Below, piece by piece: positions 11,401 to 22,076 of a stretch of DNA of 64,000 nt; the stretch's first letter is position 1, and each line of letters begins with the position of its first letter. Under the pieces are notes generated by a model. The model did no database searches, had not been told where the DNA came from, and worked only from the letters and a program-made list of their open reading frames with translations. The DNA is taken from the NCBI GenBank assembly GCA_002118135.1, contig BDIU01000080.1:186001-250000 (forward strand), written 5' to 3'. The position numbers and the translations under genes are program-made. Origin of the DNA: Trebouxia sp. TZW2008. Its lineage: Eukaryota > Chlorophyta > Trebouxiophyceae > Trebouxiales > Trebouxiaceae.

Positions 11401-14400
11401 ACTGCAACGCTTGACTGAGCCAGCAGGTACTGCACAGCACCTGGGTCCTTCAAGGACAAGTCAACAAGAGTGATGCCTGCTGACGTGCCTGCATGCTGAG
11501 CCTGCTCACCCAATGCAAGAGTGCCGCAAATGTTACAGGCAGCATCCAAGGCTGCGATGTGCAGTGAGGAAAGGGTTTGCTGGCCACCCTGGGGGGCTGT
11601 GCAGGGGTCTGCATGGCTGCAGTATGGCTCCTGTGACTGCTGGCTGTGCATGAGATGGCGAGCAGCACAAAGGGCACTGAAGTCCTCACGCTTGGACAGG
11701 AAATTAGAGTGTAGCAGGTGGTCTGGCTCCTTCTGCTCTGTCACGCACCATGATTTGATCTCAGTTGCAGTGAGCGGCTGTGAGCTGTTCCACAAGATGT
11801 TGGCACCTGGCTGGGGGTTCCCCTGTGTCATACCTGCAACCAAGAATTTGGTATGAGTAATTGGGTGAACATGGTTGAGCTTAACTGTGCAGACGTATTC
11901 TGATGTGCATCGCAAGCTGCCCTGAGTCTTGGGCAACATACCACTCAGCATGAACAGGTGAAACAGAACATCTGACTGAGTGCATGCCATGCTTGCTGTG
12001 CAAAAGCCACTGCTGTGACAAAAGGTGCTTGAGCAACAAAGAGTAACACGCAACAGGGCCCAACAGCACAAGTCAGGAGTACAGTAAACTCTCTTTGTAA
12101 GGAAACTCAATGTCAGGATAATCTAAATGTAAGGACAACGCAATTGGTGACCCATCACTGCATCCTGACTGCATTGGTCCCTCTGAGTAAGGACAATTCG
12201 ATGTAAGGACAAATTGCTGGGTGACCAAAGCAGGCGTTACAAAGAGAGTTCACTGTATCACAAAGCTGCAACTGCCATCAAGAGAAACGAACGCAGGAAA
12301 TCCTGACCTGGGTTTTGGCTGACAAACTCAGGGTTTGCATGAGCTTTGACAGCGCCAGGCGGGTGCAGGCAAGACGTTAAGTATTGGCTTGGCTGTAGCA
12401 ACTTAAAGTGAAACAGCTTGGGCCACTCCTCTGCCAGCCACTCCTTTGAAGCCAAAATGGCAGACCTTTGCTCCTCCTGCATGGAATACTCCACAGCCAA
12501 GTTGGTGGAGATCACCTGCGCAAAGCACACCAAAAGCTGAGTCGTCGCATCATGTGCTTGCAACAGAAGACCACACTGTCGGCAGAGGACATGACAACTG
12601 CTTGCAAGCAACAAGACTGGGTGAAATGTGCTGATGCTTCACAATATCAGCTCTGCAATGTGCTGCACTATGGTTTCAGCAAAGCATGACATCCAGACTG
12701 GCTTGCAGGACTTGTGATCAAGTTCAATAACAAGGTCTGATGCAGTAAAACAATGTATATTTGCATGGGACTTCCACTCTGTAAGCTGAGTTATCGCATA
12801 TGCTTCAAAGCATACTTGAGTCATTACATATGGTTCCGGAGCACATCACAGGCAGGTACATCCACAGATAGGGCCCACCTCCTGCTACCTTTTTAGCTGA
12901 GTCGTCACATATGGTTTCGCAGCATATCACAGGCTAGTACATGCACAGGTTGGGCTCACCTCCGGCTAGCTTTTCAGCTGAATCATTACATGTAGTTTTG
13001 TTGCATAGCATGGGCAACTACATGCACAGGCAGGCCTCTCTCCCAATCCACTTTTCAGCTGAGCCAATACATATGGTTTTGGGGCATATCACAGGCAAAT
13101 ACATGTACAGGTAGACCTCTCTCCCGACTACCTTTTCAGCTGAGTTGCTACATATTGTCTTGAGAGCAAAATACAGGCAGGTACATGAACAGGTAGAGCT
13201 CACCTCCTGCTGCTTGCGAGCAAAGAGCGCAGCGCAGTCTGCGCAAGATTTCTTGAAACCCGGGCTCAGTTTCCTCATTGATAGCATAGCCCGCTCTGCA
13301 ATGGAGTCACTCTCGACATGCTTGACTAACTCTTGCAGAAGCTCATTTGCGATGCCCTGCAAGCAATGACCAGCCTTAAATGCAGACATACCTACACATC
13401 AGATCATGGACGACATTGCAAGTCCTGTTGTTGAGTTGTCAATCTACACACGTGCGCACGTGATAAGCTAAGACACGCAACTGCGCAGATACTATCATGC
13501 TGGCATGCAGAGCCGCTTGGCGTCATTGCTTGCAAAGCTTTTGTCTGCCGGAAACATGTTACGTGCGAATGCACAGCCCAGACGCGTGTCAATCAGCGCT
13601 GCAGCAGCAACAGTTGACGAGCACGTATTTCCGCACATTTTCAGTGGAAGGCTGGTGCTGAAGCATGCCAGACCACTACATTTTTTTCAAACAAGCAGGC
13701 TGCAGCAGCATCAAATGCCAAGCAAACATCACCTACAGGCAGCAACCAAAACTTGCACTCAGTGTGACAGACTATACAAATTCTGACATCAATGTTGCAG
13801 CGGGCATCCGGAAAGCATAGACCTTTTTGTGCTTGCAGAATCATAAATGGAAATACTGCTCAGAGAGTGATGCTGAAGACATGTCAAAGACACTGCTGCA
13901 CAACAAGCGGCTCCTACGCAACATGGGTTGGGGACACTGACCTTGAACCCCTTGGCAATGACGTACAACTCTGAGTTGCTAGCCTTGCTGGTGGCGGGCT
14001 TGAACACGCGGACCTCCTTGAACAGACTGCCCAGTAGATGCAGCGCACACACTGAAGAGTCCTCAAAGAGAGTAAAGGTCCTAATCACAAAGCTGCCTCC
14101 AGGAGCCAAGACTCCCAGTGCTGTCACGATTTCTGAAAAGACTAGAGGCGCTGTTTTTTTCTCCTGCATCAAATACGCCAGAATTGAGGTTCAAGTTCAA
14201 CACCAAGGAGGGCAAAGATTTTGTGCATCATTTGCAAGCCAGCAGAAATTCTCCTGAAGCTGTAAAGCAAGCTTGGCAAAGGACAGAGATGCTGTGCTTA
14301 GCTCCTGCATCAACAACACAAGCGTTTGAAACATGCACTGCACAACAGCTGACGCTGAATGCAGCTGGAGGTGGGCGGGATGCTTTGCCTATCATGACGT

Positions 14401-17400
14401 GGAGTCCTCCAGAGCTGTAACGAACTGGCAGCAACAAAGCTCTTTGAGTAAGGTAAGGTGAAGAGGAAGAGAACAAGTCCACTGTTCAGCACACACTGTG
14501 CAGGTGTTGTTGAGAGTGAATGCCTTCTGAATGAACTACGAGGGATCTTAGCATCAATGCAGCAATGCAATATATATGCCATACAAAAGCTGTGGTCTCC
14601 TGCACTGCACCACATCAGTGCAAGTCTGCAAACTAGATTGCGACCACAATGTATGCAAAAGGTGCAGGACAGCTAAGGGCAAATTTGGAGCCAAGCAGCT
14701 GTGTGTCAACCTGCAGCTCCACAGACATGCAGCAGCTCTTTTGAAGGTGGCAGTGACACCAACACTGACAATGCTCTTGCCACACCTGCTCATTGCAGGC
14801 ACCCTTCCCTTGCATGGCACAGCGATGCAAAAGTTGACTGAACCCCCAGGATCAATGACTCACCTGCTCATTGCAGCGTAGATCAGAATCCAAAAAGCCA
14901 TCTGCTGTCACCAAAGCTGCGCCTTGGCAGTGTCGGCGGCTGGTCATGCTCTTGGCAGCAGACTTGATACTCTTGACATTGTCAGCGTTTAGGAGGTCAC
15001 CAGTGCCATCCTCCCCCCTGTGCAGCAAAAAATCATTTGCAGAAAGGAAGACAAAGGAGAGTCTGTCCCATCAGGCATCACAACTGGTGCCTTTGTGAGC
15101 AGCAGCATCCTGGGACAGTAACGCATCTGAGAGAGGCAGGATGACAGTAATCGAGTCTGACATGATGAATGCATGTGCTTGCAGATATGACGGTGCAAAA
15201 CACAGCAGCTCCCGCAGCAGCACTTGCATGCATGTGCAGTGGCAGAACTCAGTGAGCAGCAACATTGTAAACTCAAGCACTGATGAGCCTTCACAATTGC
15301 CTAGGCAAACACAATGAGAATGACGCGTCGTAGGCAGAATCATGCCATGGGTTTTGGATGCATAGGCAACTGACCAGTGCCAGTGTGATCGGGTGGGCAG
15401 GATCAATGTAGCATCCTTGGCCATGTTGGAAGGGTCGTTGCCCTCGAAGAATGGGCAGAGGCTGCTGCCCAGCCAGTCCCAAGACCAACCTGACCTGCAG
15501 CATATGGAGCCTTTCAGCACAAGCAGCATGGTAGCAGGAGACTCGTGTCAACACTTGATGTCAACTCTGCAGCAACAAGCATCCTGGGCTGAAACAAGGC
15601 AAGGACTGTGTCACCACGACTGTGCAGCACTCATGGGCAGTTGTTCTCACTCTCGTGAGAGCATATCAATGCAGGGAGAGTGCAGCAGACAAGCAACAGC
15701 ACCTCTGCATTTGAAAAAAGTCTAGAATTTTGGAAGTGTTGAAAGTGCGTCAGACAAGCAACAGCACCTGTGAGCTCCTTAAAGAAAGTGATGTACTTTG
15801 CTGGTGATAAGTGCGCAGCAAACAAGCAACAGCACCTGTGTGTTCTCAGGTAATGGTGGATGGCACTGATGAATGCGCCGGGGGCTTCCCCCAAGCTGAC
15901 AGTGCCAATGGTGGGCTGCCCATCCTCTGATCTTCCCATGACAATGCTGCCCTCAGGCAGATGTTCAAGGGAGGTGGGCAGTAGGTCAAATGTGACCAGG
16001 ATCTCCGTCATTTTTGTCCAACCAATGCTGCACAGCTCAACTCCCCCACGCTGCTCCAACTGGCTAACCACACTGCTTGCCCTGTTCATCAGCATAACAT
16101 GCCGACGCCATGACCTGTGTGTCACAGCAAAGGAGTGAACAGGCGCATTGAACAGACGCTACGGATGCGGAAGCAATTCAAGCTCATGTGCGCTCACAAA
16201 CGGCACGTCAACAAGTAGTGCAAACCAAAAGAAGAAGGGCGAGCTCAATTCATGACGAACTGCAGTGCCCCAGTCAGCAACTGACATGCAGCATGCCGTG
16301 TGCGTCAGGCAGTAGCATCACAGGAGAATGCACCCGGATCACAAAGAGTAAGCACGTTTGTCAGGATTAACGCCACAAGAGAGGGAAAGCTTACCTACTA
16401 TCTTTGCTGTCAAGTTGGCTCTTGACAGCATTCAAGCTGGCTTTGGGGCCAAGCATTGCTGGCAGCATCCAGGATGCACTCTTGAAGAGCTCACGCTTTG
16501 TAGGCAGGACGCAGCTGCTGATGTCCAAGCAAAACTGCGTGCCTGCCAGCTGCGCTGCTGCCTTGGTCTTCTCACTGCTATGGTAGTCAGGAGGACCAGC
16601 TAGCTGCTGCTGTCGCAGTTGCTGCTGGCGCTGCAGTACCTCAGCATCTGTGGCATCGCCCCAGTGGTTGCGCCGCAGCTTGGCACGCTTGGCCGGTTGT
16701 TCTGACTGCTGCACCTCCAAATTTGCAGACTTACCCTGCGTCGCATTGCAGGCGTTACACCTTGACCTGTTGATTGGTGTGTTCACAAAGAGCCAGTGAA
16801 ATTTGGTTGGTGGAGTCCTGACTGTCGCTTTGGTCTTGTGCTTCTGTATCCTCAGTGGCCATTTGTGATGTTAATGTAACATTACCTATCTTATATGCCA
16901 AATGCAAATTGTGCTTGCCAACAAACTGTTGGACTTGCAGAGCACTCCATAAGGAGTTTTTGAAGCCAAGCTGCCACAAGAGACCTCAGAGTGGAAAAAA
17001 ACAGATTGCATACCCATGCTGGGCTGAGTGAGCACCATCATGATCAGAAGCAGGTCGAGTTGATGCGCCAGTTTTGTTGAGGACAGCTGGGTTTCTTTTT
17101 GCTAACAATTTCAGCGGCAGAATACAGCTTGACAGCAGGAAGCTCAAAATAAGCAGCCTGTGCATACGTTGGCCTACTGGGGCAGATAATTGTCAACAGG
17201 TGTGATCCAATACCAGAAACTGTCATGATTTGCGACATGCGCTGATTGACAGTAGTCATTATTGCCATTTCAGTGAGGTGCTAACAACAATGTAAGGCCA
17301 GACTGGGTTTTCTCCATCACTTCTTTGGCAGATGTCTTGGCTGTTCAGCTCCCTGTGTGTCTGTGATTCTCTGTGTGTGCTGTGCTGTGGTTGAGCTTGA

Positions 17401-18399
17401 TGACAGCCAACTCAATGTATACCTGTCCAGGCTTGACAAAACATGGAATGTTGCTGTGAGTCACCATCATTGCCATGGACCAGCCCAATGCCAAATTACT
17501 TGGCTTGGAGGTACAGATGCACAAGTGTCTTCGTGATGCAGCCACTTGTGCATTATTATAAGCGGTAGACCCTCACCTCCTGACCTGCTTCTGCACCGCT
17601 GTGGAGGGTTGTGGCATGTATGTGAATAGATGGGGCACCAGCCTTCTTGGAGTTGCCCGGACTCTCAGGTGCCGCTGCAACCTGTGCCTTGGGGCCTGCT
17701 CCCTGCTCAGGCAAAAGGCACAAACGTTCAAGTGAAGGTGCCAAATGTTGTGTGTCGGCAACACGAGTATGTATGACGCAAGGTCACAGGCTACTGCACA
17801 TGGGCGAAGCAGCATGCCCATGAGCAACCTTTACGCAGATGCTACTTGCTCTAAGCTTTGAAGGGGCTTAAGCTTACGGGGAGTAGCACTTGCGCATGCG
17901 TTGCTCATGAGCAAATCTGAGGGAGACAGTTGTAGTCCGGTCACAGCGTTCAGTCAATTAAGTCATGTGAAGCTACAAGAGGTGACATGACGCACGGCCA
18001 CAAGCTACTGAACATCAATCACTGAACATCAATCAGTACAGCTATGGCAAGAACCTTTGTGCAAATGTAGCAGCTGTGCATGATACTGTGGAGGCCAAAG
18101 TTGCGGCTGATCCAGATCTGTGCAGTATGATTGACAGCTGCCGTAACAAGCGACTCAATGTGCAGGAGCATCAAAAGCTAAATCAAGAAGTGACAACATT
18201 TGCAGATGAAGCGCACCTTTGCCTTTAGGAACTCCCTGACATGGCTTGTTACTAATTGCTGCCGTTCCTCCTTGGTGCATGGGTATTGCCATCCCTGACA
18301 GCAAAAGAATGTTTGTTACAACCTCAAAATGATAAAAGTGAATTATATTGACTAGTTGCAGTTGAGCATGCATCATTGTAAGCAAACCAGCTGGCAACG

Positions 18400-18444
<45 letters not shown>

Positions 18445-19066
18445 TCAGCATCAGCATCAACAACAAAATCCAAGTGCAGTGAGCAGATCTGTATGACATC
18501 CTTCAACAAGCTGCCTGCTTACAACAATAATCATGCAGCACAACATAGTCCAAGCGCATGGTCATTAGCCTTTCTTGCGATTGCAAAGAGGGTGCTGTAG
18601 ACTCACCTCCTGGATGTGCTGCCACAGTGCTGTGTTGTAAAAGTCTGGCGACTGCCCAGGCAGTTTGGCAGCCTCCCCCAAATTTGCATGCAGTTTAGCC
18701 TTCCACTCTCCAGGCAGAGTCCTCAGCCATTGCCTTACTATGTTGGACCTTGCAAGTCCGCTCTGTATAGGAGGCAGCAGTTGCGCTGAAGCCTGCTTGC
18801 CCTTGCCTCAGCGTGCTCTTCCTTGATACCGTGCTTTTTCGCTTGTTGCAGAAGCTGATGAGGCTCTAGAACGAGCAATATCTGCGCGCGGGTGAGTCTT
18901 GACAAAACCTAGAGAAGCCAGACATAGTCTCGTCAAAACGACGAGTCGCTGAAAATATGTTGATGCACGTCTGCTTGAGTCAAACTGCCTACGACAACAA
19001 ACGACACGCAAACACAGCCAAGCGCAGCAAGTCACAGACCTCTTCTTCTGACAGATGATACTCCAT
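7694..19066 (-). CDS. CMTR2: CMTR2-like cap-specific mRNA 2'-O-methyltransferase, about 1270 aa (16 exons)
   Basis: FtsJ/RrmJ-fold enzyme that methylates the ribose 2'-OH at the start of capped mRNA. Exons: 19066-19040, 18792-18607, 18294-18217, 17702-17577, 16735-16395, 16114-15836, 15494-15375, 15017-14864, 14163-13942, 13356-13204, 12515-12308, 11833-10925, 10230-10037, 9322-9185, 8802-8305, 7873-7694; total 3813 bases, all phases agree. Motifs matching CMTR2: IGWTKMTEIL, LGEAPGAFISAIHHYL (SAM motif I), WDWLGSSL, LVTADG with the catalytic Asp, LAPGGSFVIRTFT, FKPATSKASNSELYV. A C-terminal Rossmann-like block (GGTFIMQLPD..., SFTSISLVKP) matches the second, inactive domain. The family's third catalytic Lys is Arg here (AGG). 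N-terminal ~150 residues and the C-terminal polyglutamine-bearing tail are extra relative to the ~770-aa animal protein. The 27-base first exon is the least certain piece; the methyltransferase core is secure. Confidence 0.8.
8110..8205. mobile_element. Diverged copy of the 12.1-kb MITE family
   Basis: GAACATTCCGATTGCAAGG, GGACAATGCAATTG, CCAATGACTGCAT and GAGCAAGGACCA follow the order seen in the element at 12082-12255. Lies in the last intron of the cap methyltransferase gene. Terminal repeats are not clear. Confidence 0.4.
8421..8453. repeat. CTG/CAG trinucleotide run encoding polyglutamine
   Basis: Eleven uninterrupted CTG units on the plus strand, read as CAG (Gln) on the minus strand inside exon 8802-8305 of the CMTR2-like gene. 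Because it is coding, length change would alter a glutamine tract in the C-terminal tail. Confidence 0.9.
8829..8862. repeat. GAAT tetranucleotide microsatellite
   Basis: AATG/GAAT repeated about eight times, in the intron of the CMTR2-like gene just upstream (minus strand) of exon 8802-8305. Confidence 0.9.
12082..12255. mobile_element. 174-bp MITE with terminal inverted repeats and TA target duplication
   Basis: Left end CAGTAAACTCTCTTTGTAA and right end, on the other strand, CAGTGAACTCTCTTTGTAA form a terminal inverted repeat with one mismatch. TA flanks both sides (12080-12081 and 12256-12257). CAGT ends with TA duplication are typical of Tc1/mariner-pogo type elements (family assignment is inference). 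No transposase is encoded. It sits in a CMTR2-like intron. At least four more decayed relatives are in this window (about 2.7, 6.2, 8.1 and 52.6 kb). Confidence 0.85.
12776..13204 (-). repeat. About five tandem ~80-85-bp units, each copying the exon 13356-13204 donor region
   Basis: Downstream (minus strand) of the donor CAGCAGGAG/GTGAGC at 13204, a unit containing a GGAG/GTG- or GGGAG/AGG-type junction, then CTACCTGT.CATGTA.TTGCCTGTG and ATATG.AA.GACTCAGCTGAAAA, recurs at roughly 13115, 13030, 12950, 12890 and 12800. Two copies keep a GT after GGAG (near 12960 and 12885). This is the clearest tandem array of a 5' splice-site region in the window. Confidence 0.8.
14780..14812 (-). repeat. Echo of the donor of CMTR2-like exon 15017-14864
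   Basis: Minus-strand TGCAATGAGCAG/GTG, the exon's last codons and donor, is repeated about 65 bases downstream with GCCTGCAATGAGCAG/GTGTGG. It remains a plausible competing 5' splice site. Confidence 0.65.
15681..15835 (-). repeat. Two echoes of the donor region of CMTR2-like exon 16114-15836
   Basis: The intron start GTGCTGTTGCTTGTTTGCTG following ACACAG at 15836 recurs after CTCACAG near 15774 and after ATGCAGA near 15698, each followed by GGTGCTGTTGCTTGTCTG. Period about 65-75 bases. Confidence 0.75.
17819..17909. repeat. Hairpin element with CATGAGCAAC / GTTGCTCATG arms
   Basis: A ten-base perfect inverted repeat (17819-17828, 17900-17909) encloses a second inverted repeat around TAAGCTT/AAGCTTA. 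It resembles the hairpin at 33191-33256 (arms CGCTCACGAGCAAC). Lies in the CMTR2-like intron between exons 18294-18217 and 17702-17577. I cannot tell a small foldback transposon from a structural repeat. Confidence 0.5.
18400..18457. repeat. CAACAG hexanucleotide run
   Basis: CAACAG repeated about eight times, continuing as CATCAG and CATCAA, in the CMTR2-like intron upstream of exon 18294-18217. It is absent at the homologous position of the inverted partial copy near 33.3 kb, so it expanded after that copy was made or was lost there. Confidence 0.85.
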
Positions 19067-19484
19067 CAATCCGGTCGTCGCGTCCCCATCCTTGCTTCCT
19101 GCCGGTTCAGAATTCAGTCTATTGATATCTAGTCAAACACCTGGTCGAGCTGACCATATTCCGATGCGCCAGCCAGACTGCATCGGTTTTAGAAAGTTTC
19201 ATGCGGGACGTTCTTTGTGAGAAAGTCCTGGGCCCTCACTCTGGTGGCAGTGTGTGCATGTGCAAATCTCACGGCGGGTGGTACGTAGATACGGGACGAC
19301 GCGACGGAGCACGGAGAATGGGTCACGCAACGATGCCCAAAACCCTGCCTGGGGCTTTTCGATCGATCCCATAGCCCCGGCAGCCCGAGTGTGGTAAGGT
19401 TCATATAACTAGCCCCTGGCACGCCCCCGACTGTGACCAGTGTTGTCACTCACTCTTCTCAGCGAAATGCAGCTATCATGAAAG

Positions 19485-19598
19485 TGCTCCAGAGATCATG
19501 CAACGTGGATAAAGGGCCGATCGAACGGGTTTTTCAAACATACATGCGAGGGTACCAGCGTTGCATGCAAGACTATCAGAAGCCTCCAACAAAAGGTA
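19485..19598 (+). other. Orphan exon-like segment, homologous to minus-strand segments at 27.0 and 32.6 kb
   Basis: An ATG at about 19479 opens a reading frame (MKVLQRSCNVDKGPIERVF..., ...GYQRCMQDYQKPPTK) ending at a consensus donor AAAAG/GTAAGTG. The same block occurs inverted near 27050-27125 and 32580-32660 with frame-changing small indels but the same donor. No downstream exon could be assigned. It may be the first exon of a gene that now has no body, or conserved promoter/5' leader sequence dragged along by the duplications. I do not recognise a protein family. Confidence 0.35.
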
Positions 19599-19722
19599 AG
19601 TGTGTGTCAAAAGCAGGTACGTTCATGTCGCGTGCTCATGCGCATGTCTCATGCAGCTAATCATAAAGGTTGTGTGCATGAAGCACTCACTTGGTCTGGC
19701 ATAAGTTACACTGATACCGTAG

Positions 19723-20933
19723 CCACACTTAAATAAGTTCGCACACAAATGCAGGTCGCACGCTTGACAATTTTGAGACAAGCATTATAATTCCAGACGG
19801 CTTCCAGAATTAATATAAAATGAGGTCGCACGGTACATGGCATTTCTAGAATTTATAATGGAGTTCTTGCACCGCAGAATCCAAGCTGAAATGCATTTGT
19901 AAGGCGCAGCCACAGACAGGATTGTTGTCTATGAGGACGGCTCTTAAGCCAAATGCGCTTAACTGGGTCTGTCCGGGCACGGGCTTAGCTCGCAAGGGCG
20001 TGATACTGATGCTAAGTCATCGAATTGTCACGCGTTACCACGTTTTACCCCTTCTAAGGCGTTGACGTTTTATCTAGCGACTGAGAACGATCCCGCCCTG
20101 CAGCATGCTGCGTGCTGCGCCGAAATTGACGACGTAAATAGTGATTTGCAATTTTTACTAATGAGGGCCGCAATTTCTGGAATTTCCGATTGAGGGTCGC
20201 ACAGGGTACGGTGCGAAATTCAGGAGCCGAGGGCGGAAGGGCGAAACAATCAGGGCGAAATGCAGCGAAATAGGCTAAACTGTGACTCAGAAGTTTTTAA
20301 AGGCCGCAAAATGCTCGTCTCAACGAGCTGCATCTGTTCACGCTTTCATATCGAATGGTCAATGGTGCGGACCTTAGCGCAACTGTAAGCTGATGTGAAT
20401 CAAAATAACTCCACACATGAGTTCAGGCACAAGCAAGATAGTCATTCGTTCTAAGCGTGCTAGATGGCAAAGCTGGCACATGTACTGCAGGAATGGGCAA
20501 CTGACTACACCTACAAACCCTGCAATACATCATTGACACCAAATTGCTCATTGCTGCTGCCAAAGTCCAAGTTACCGCACTGCCTACTGTTGATGCACTA
20601 GTGCCAAGATCACTACATTCAACGTCATCGTCGTCTACTGTGATGAGATTTCACTATCACGCTGCTCCATTGTTTTGTGAAGCAACCGCTGAGCGCCATC
20701 GACGTCCTAAATGGCGCTGCACAGCGCTGCAAACAGCGCTAATGCCGCAGGCGGCAAACCCTATAATATTGCTAGGTTATTAGTTTCGCCTTTTCGCCTT
20801 GGGGGGGGTCCCCGGCGATACCCGGGCGAAATAGTTTTGTATTTCGCCCTTGCAAAATTTCTTAATTTCGCACCGTACCCTGGGGTCGCACAGGAAATTG
20901 GATTATTTATTTATGCGAACTTATTTAGTGTGG
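19723..20933. mobile_element. Older inverted-repeat element, interrupted by a hAT-type MITE
   Basis: CCACACTTAAATAAGTTCGCA at 19723-19743 is matched in inverse by TGCGAACTTATTTAGTGTGG at 20914-20933 (one extra T). The interior contains repeated GGTCGCAC words (about 19754, 19825, 20195, 20884). No coding sequence is seen. The flanks show no convincing target duplication, so termini and family are uncertain. Confidence 0.55.
20202..20882. mobile_element. 681-bp hAT-type MITE with exact 8-bp target site duplication
   Basis: Terminal inverted repeats CAGGGTACGGTGCGAAATT (20202-20220) and its complement AATTTCGCACCGTACCCTG (20864-20882) are perfect over 19 bases. The flanking octamer GGGTCGCA occurs immediately left (20194-20201) and right (20883-20890). 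Eight-base duplications and CAGGG-type ends are hallmarks of the hAT superfamily. The interior is rich in GGGCGAAAT words and encodes no transposase, so it would need a partner elsewhere in the genome. The intact duplication indicates a fairly recent insertion. Confidence 0.92.
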
Positions 20934-20939
20934 TTACGT

Positions 20940-21810
20940 TAATCAACTTTGAAAACGACGATTGTTCAGGAATGATCAAGCATGGCATGGCGCAAGCCCT
21001 TTGTACGTCGTTGTGACACGTTTCAAGCCTGCCCTTTGCAGATGCGTAATGGATGACAGAGCTCATGCAAACGTTCTTCAAATTGACTGTGCACAAAGCC
21101 CGAAGGCGGTAATCAAGAGAACATGTTCATAGAGGCTGCCTTGCAGGCACATTGCGAGTGCTGCCAAACAACTGTAGCCAGACATCCGAGACCTTGCTTT
21201 CTGCGTCAATATGCTTCAGCTGCAATATCTCCAGTTTTACTTGAAGCGAAGCTTGCGATACCACGCACACGCATGTGGTGTCTGTCATCTTTGCATGTGC
21301 CCGCACATACCATTTTGGATGTCAATCTCACAATCAACAGCAAGCGGTCATAGACTTTCTTCATCATCTCAGTCCAATATCAGAGCACATGCCAAAAATG
21401 GGCCATAACACCGGGGAATGAGGAGTTTGCTGTCAGAACTTCTAATTTAAAAGTGCACAAGAACGATCAAGCAAGCAAAGCACAGTTGATTGCCAAAACT
21501 CGTCAGGACCTCGAGTCAACTGCCTTTAGGCAAGCAAACTGTGAAGGAAGAGTCAAGTCAATGAGTCTGCCAACATTAGTAGGCACTGTGTGGAAGGAGC
21601 CAAGCATATATTTTGTGCGAAAGCCAAGCATTCTCTTGTACAGCATGGCACACCTCTGGATGCAGGCAAATGCAGTCTTAGCAACAAAATGGAACACAAC
21701 CACTTGAGATCAATCAGCATCTTGCAACAAGTGGTCTTCCTAATGCAGCACCCAAGCACGATTGAGTTCAAGAAGGCCCATGGGACAGTATACAATGTGC
21801 TTCTCCTTCC
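20940..21810. other. Gene-free stretch downstream of the nucleoside phosphorylase
   Basis: No convincing coding exon, RNA gene or repeat beyond the elements listed; open frames here are short and lack conserved motifs. Confidence 0.4.
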
Positions 21811-21811
21811 A

Positions 21812-22076
21812 GCTATCATGACCTGCTTACCACTGTGACAAAGCTGTTGATGCTGCAAAGCCCGCCCATGTAAAGAAACTGAGCACAATTGAGCTTTTTG
21901 ATCATAAGGCCAATTTGGCTCACCAATCAGCATGAAATGCAGACATGTTGCATGTGCCACAGTCTGCTTGCCACTGTGACAAAGCTGGCAATGCTGCAAA
22001 AACAACCCTCATAAAAAGCTGAGCAACCTTGAGCTTACTTAGGCTCACTGCTCAGCATGCAACAACAATGCTGATT
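21812..22076 (-). repeat. Two echoes of the nucleoside phosphorylase stop region
   Basis: The last codons and stop of the gene (plus-strand TTGCCACTGTGACAAAGCTG around 22098) recur near 21828 and 21968, each with CCACTGTGACAAAGCTG followed by GATGCTGCAA or CAATGCTGCAA. The copies lie beyond the true stop on the transcribed side. Confidence 0.75.
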
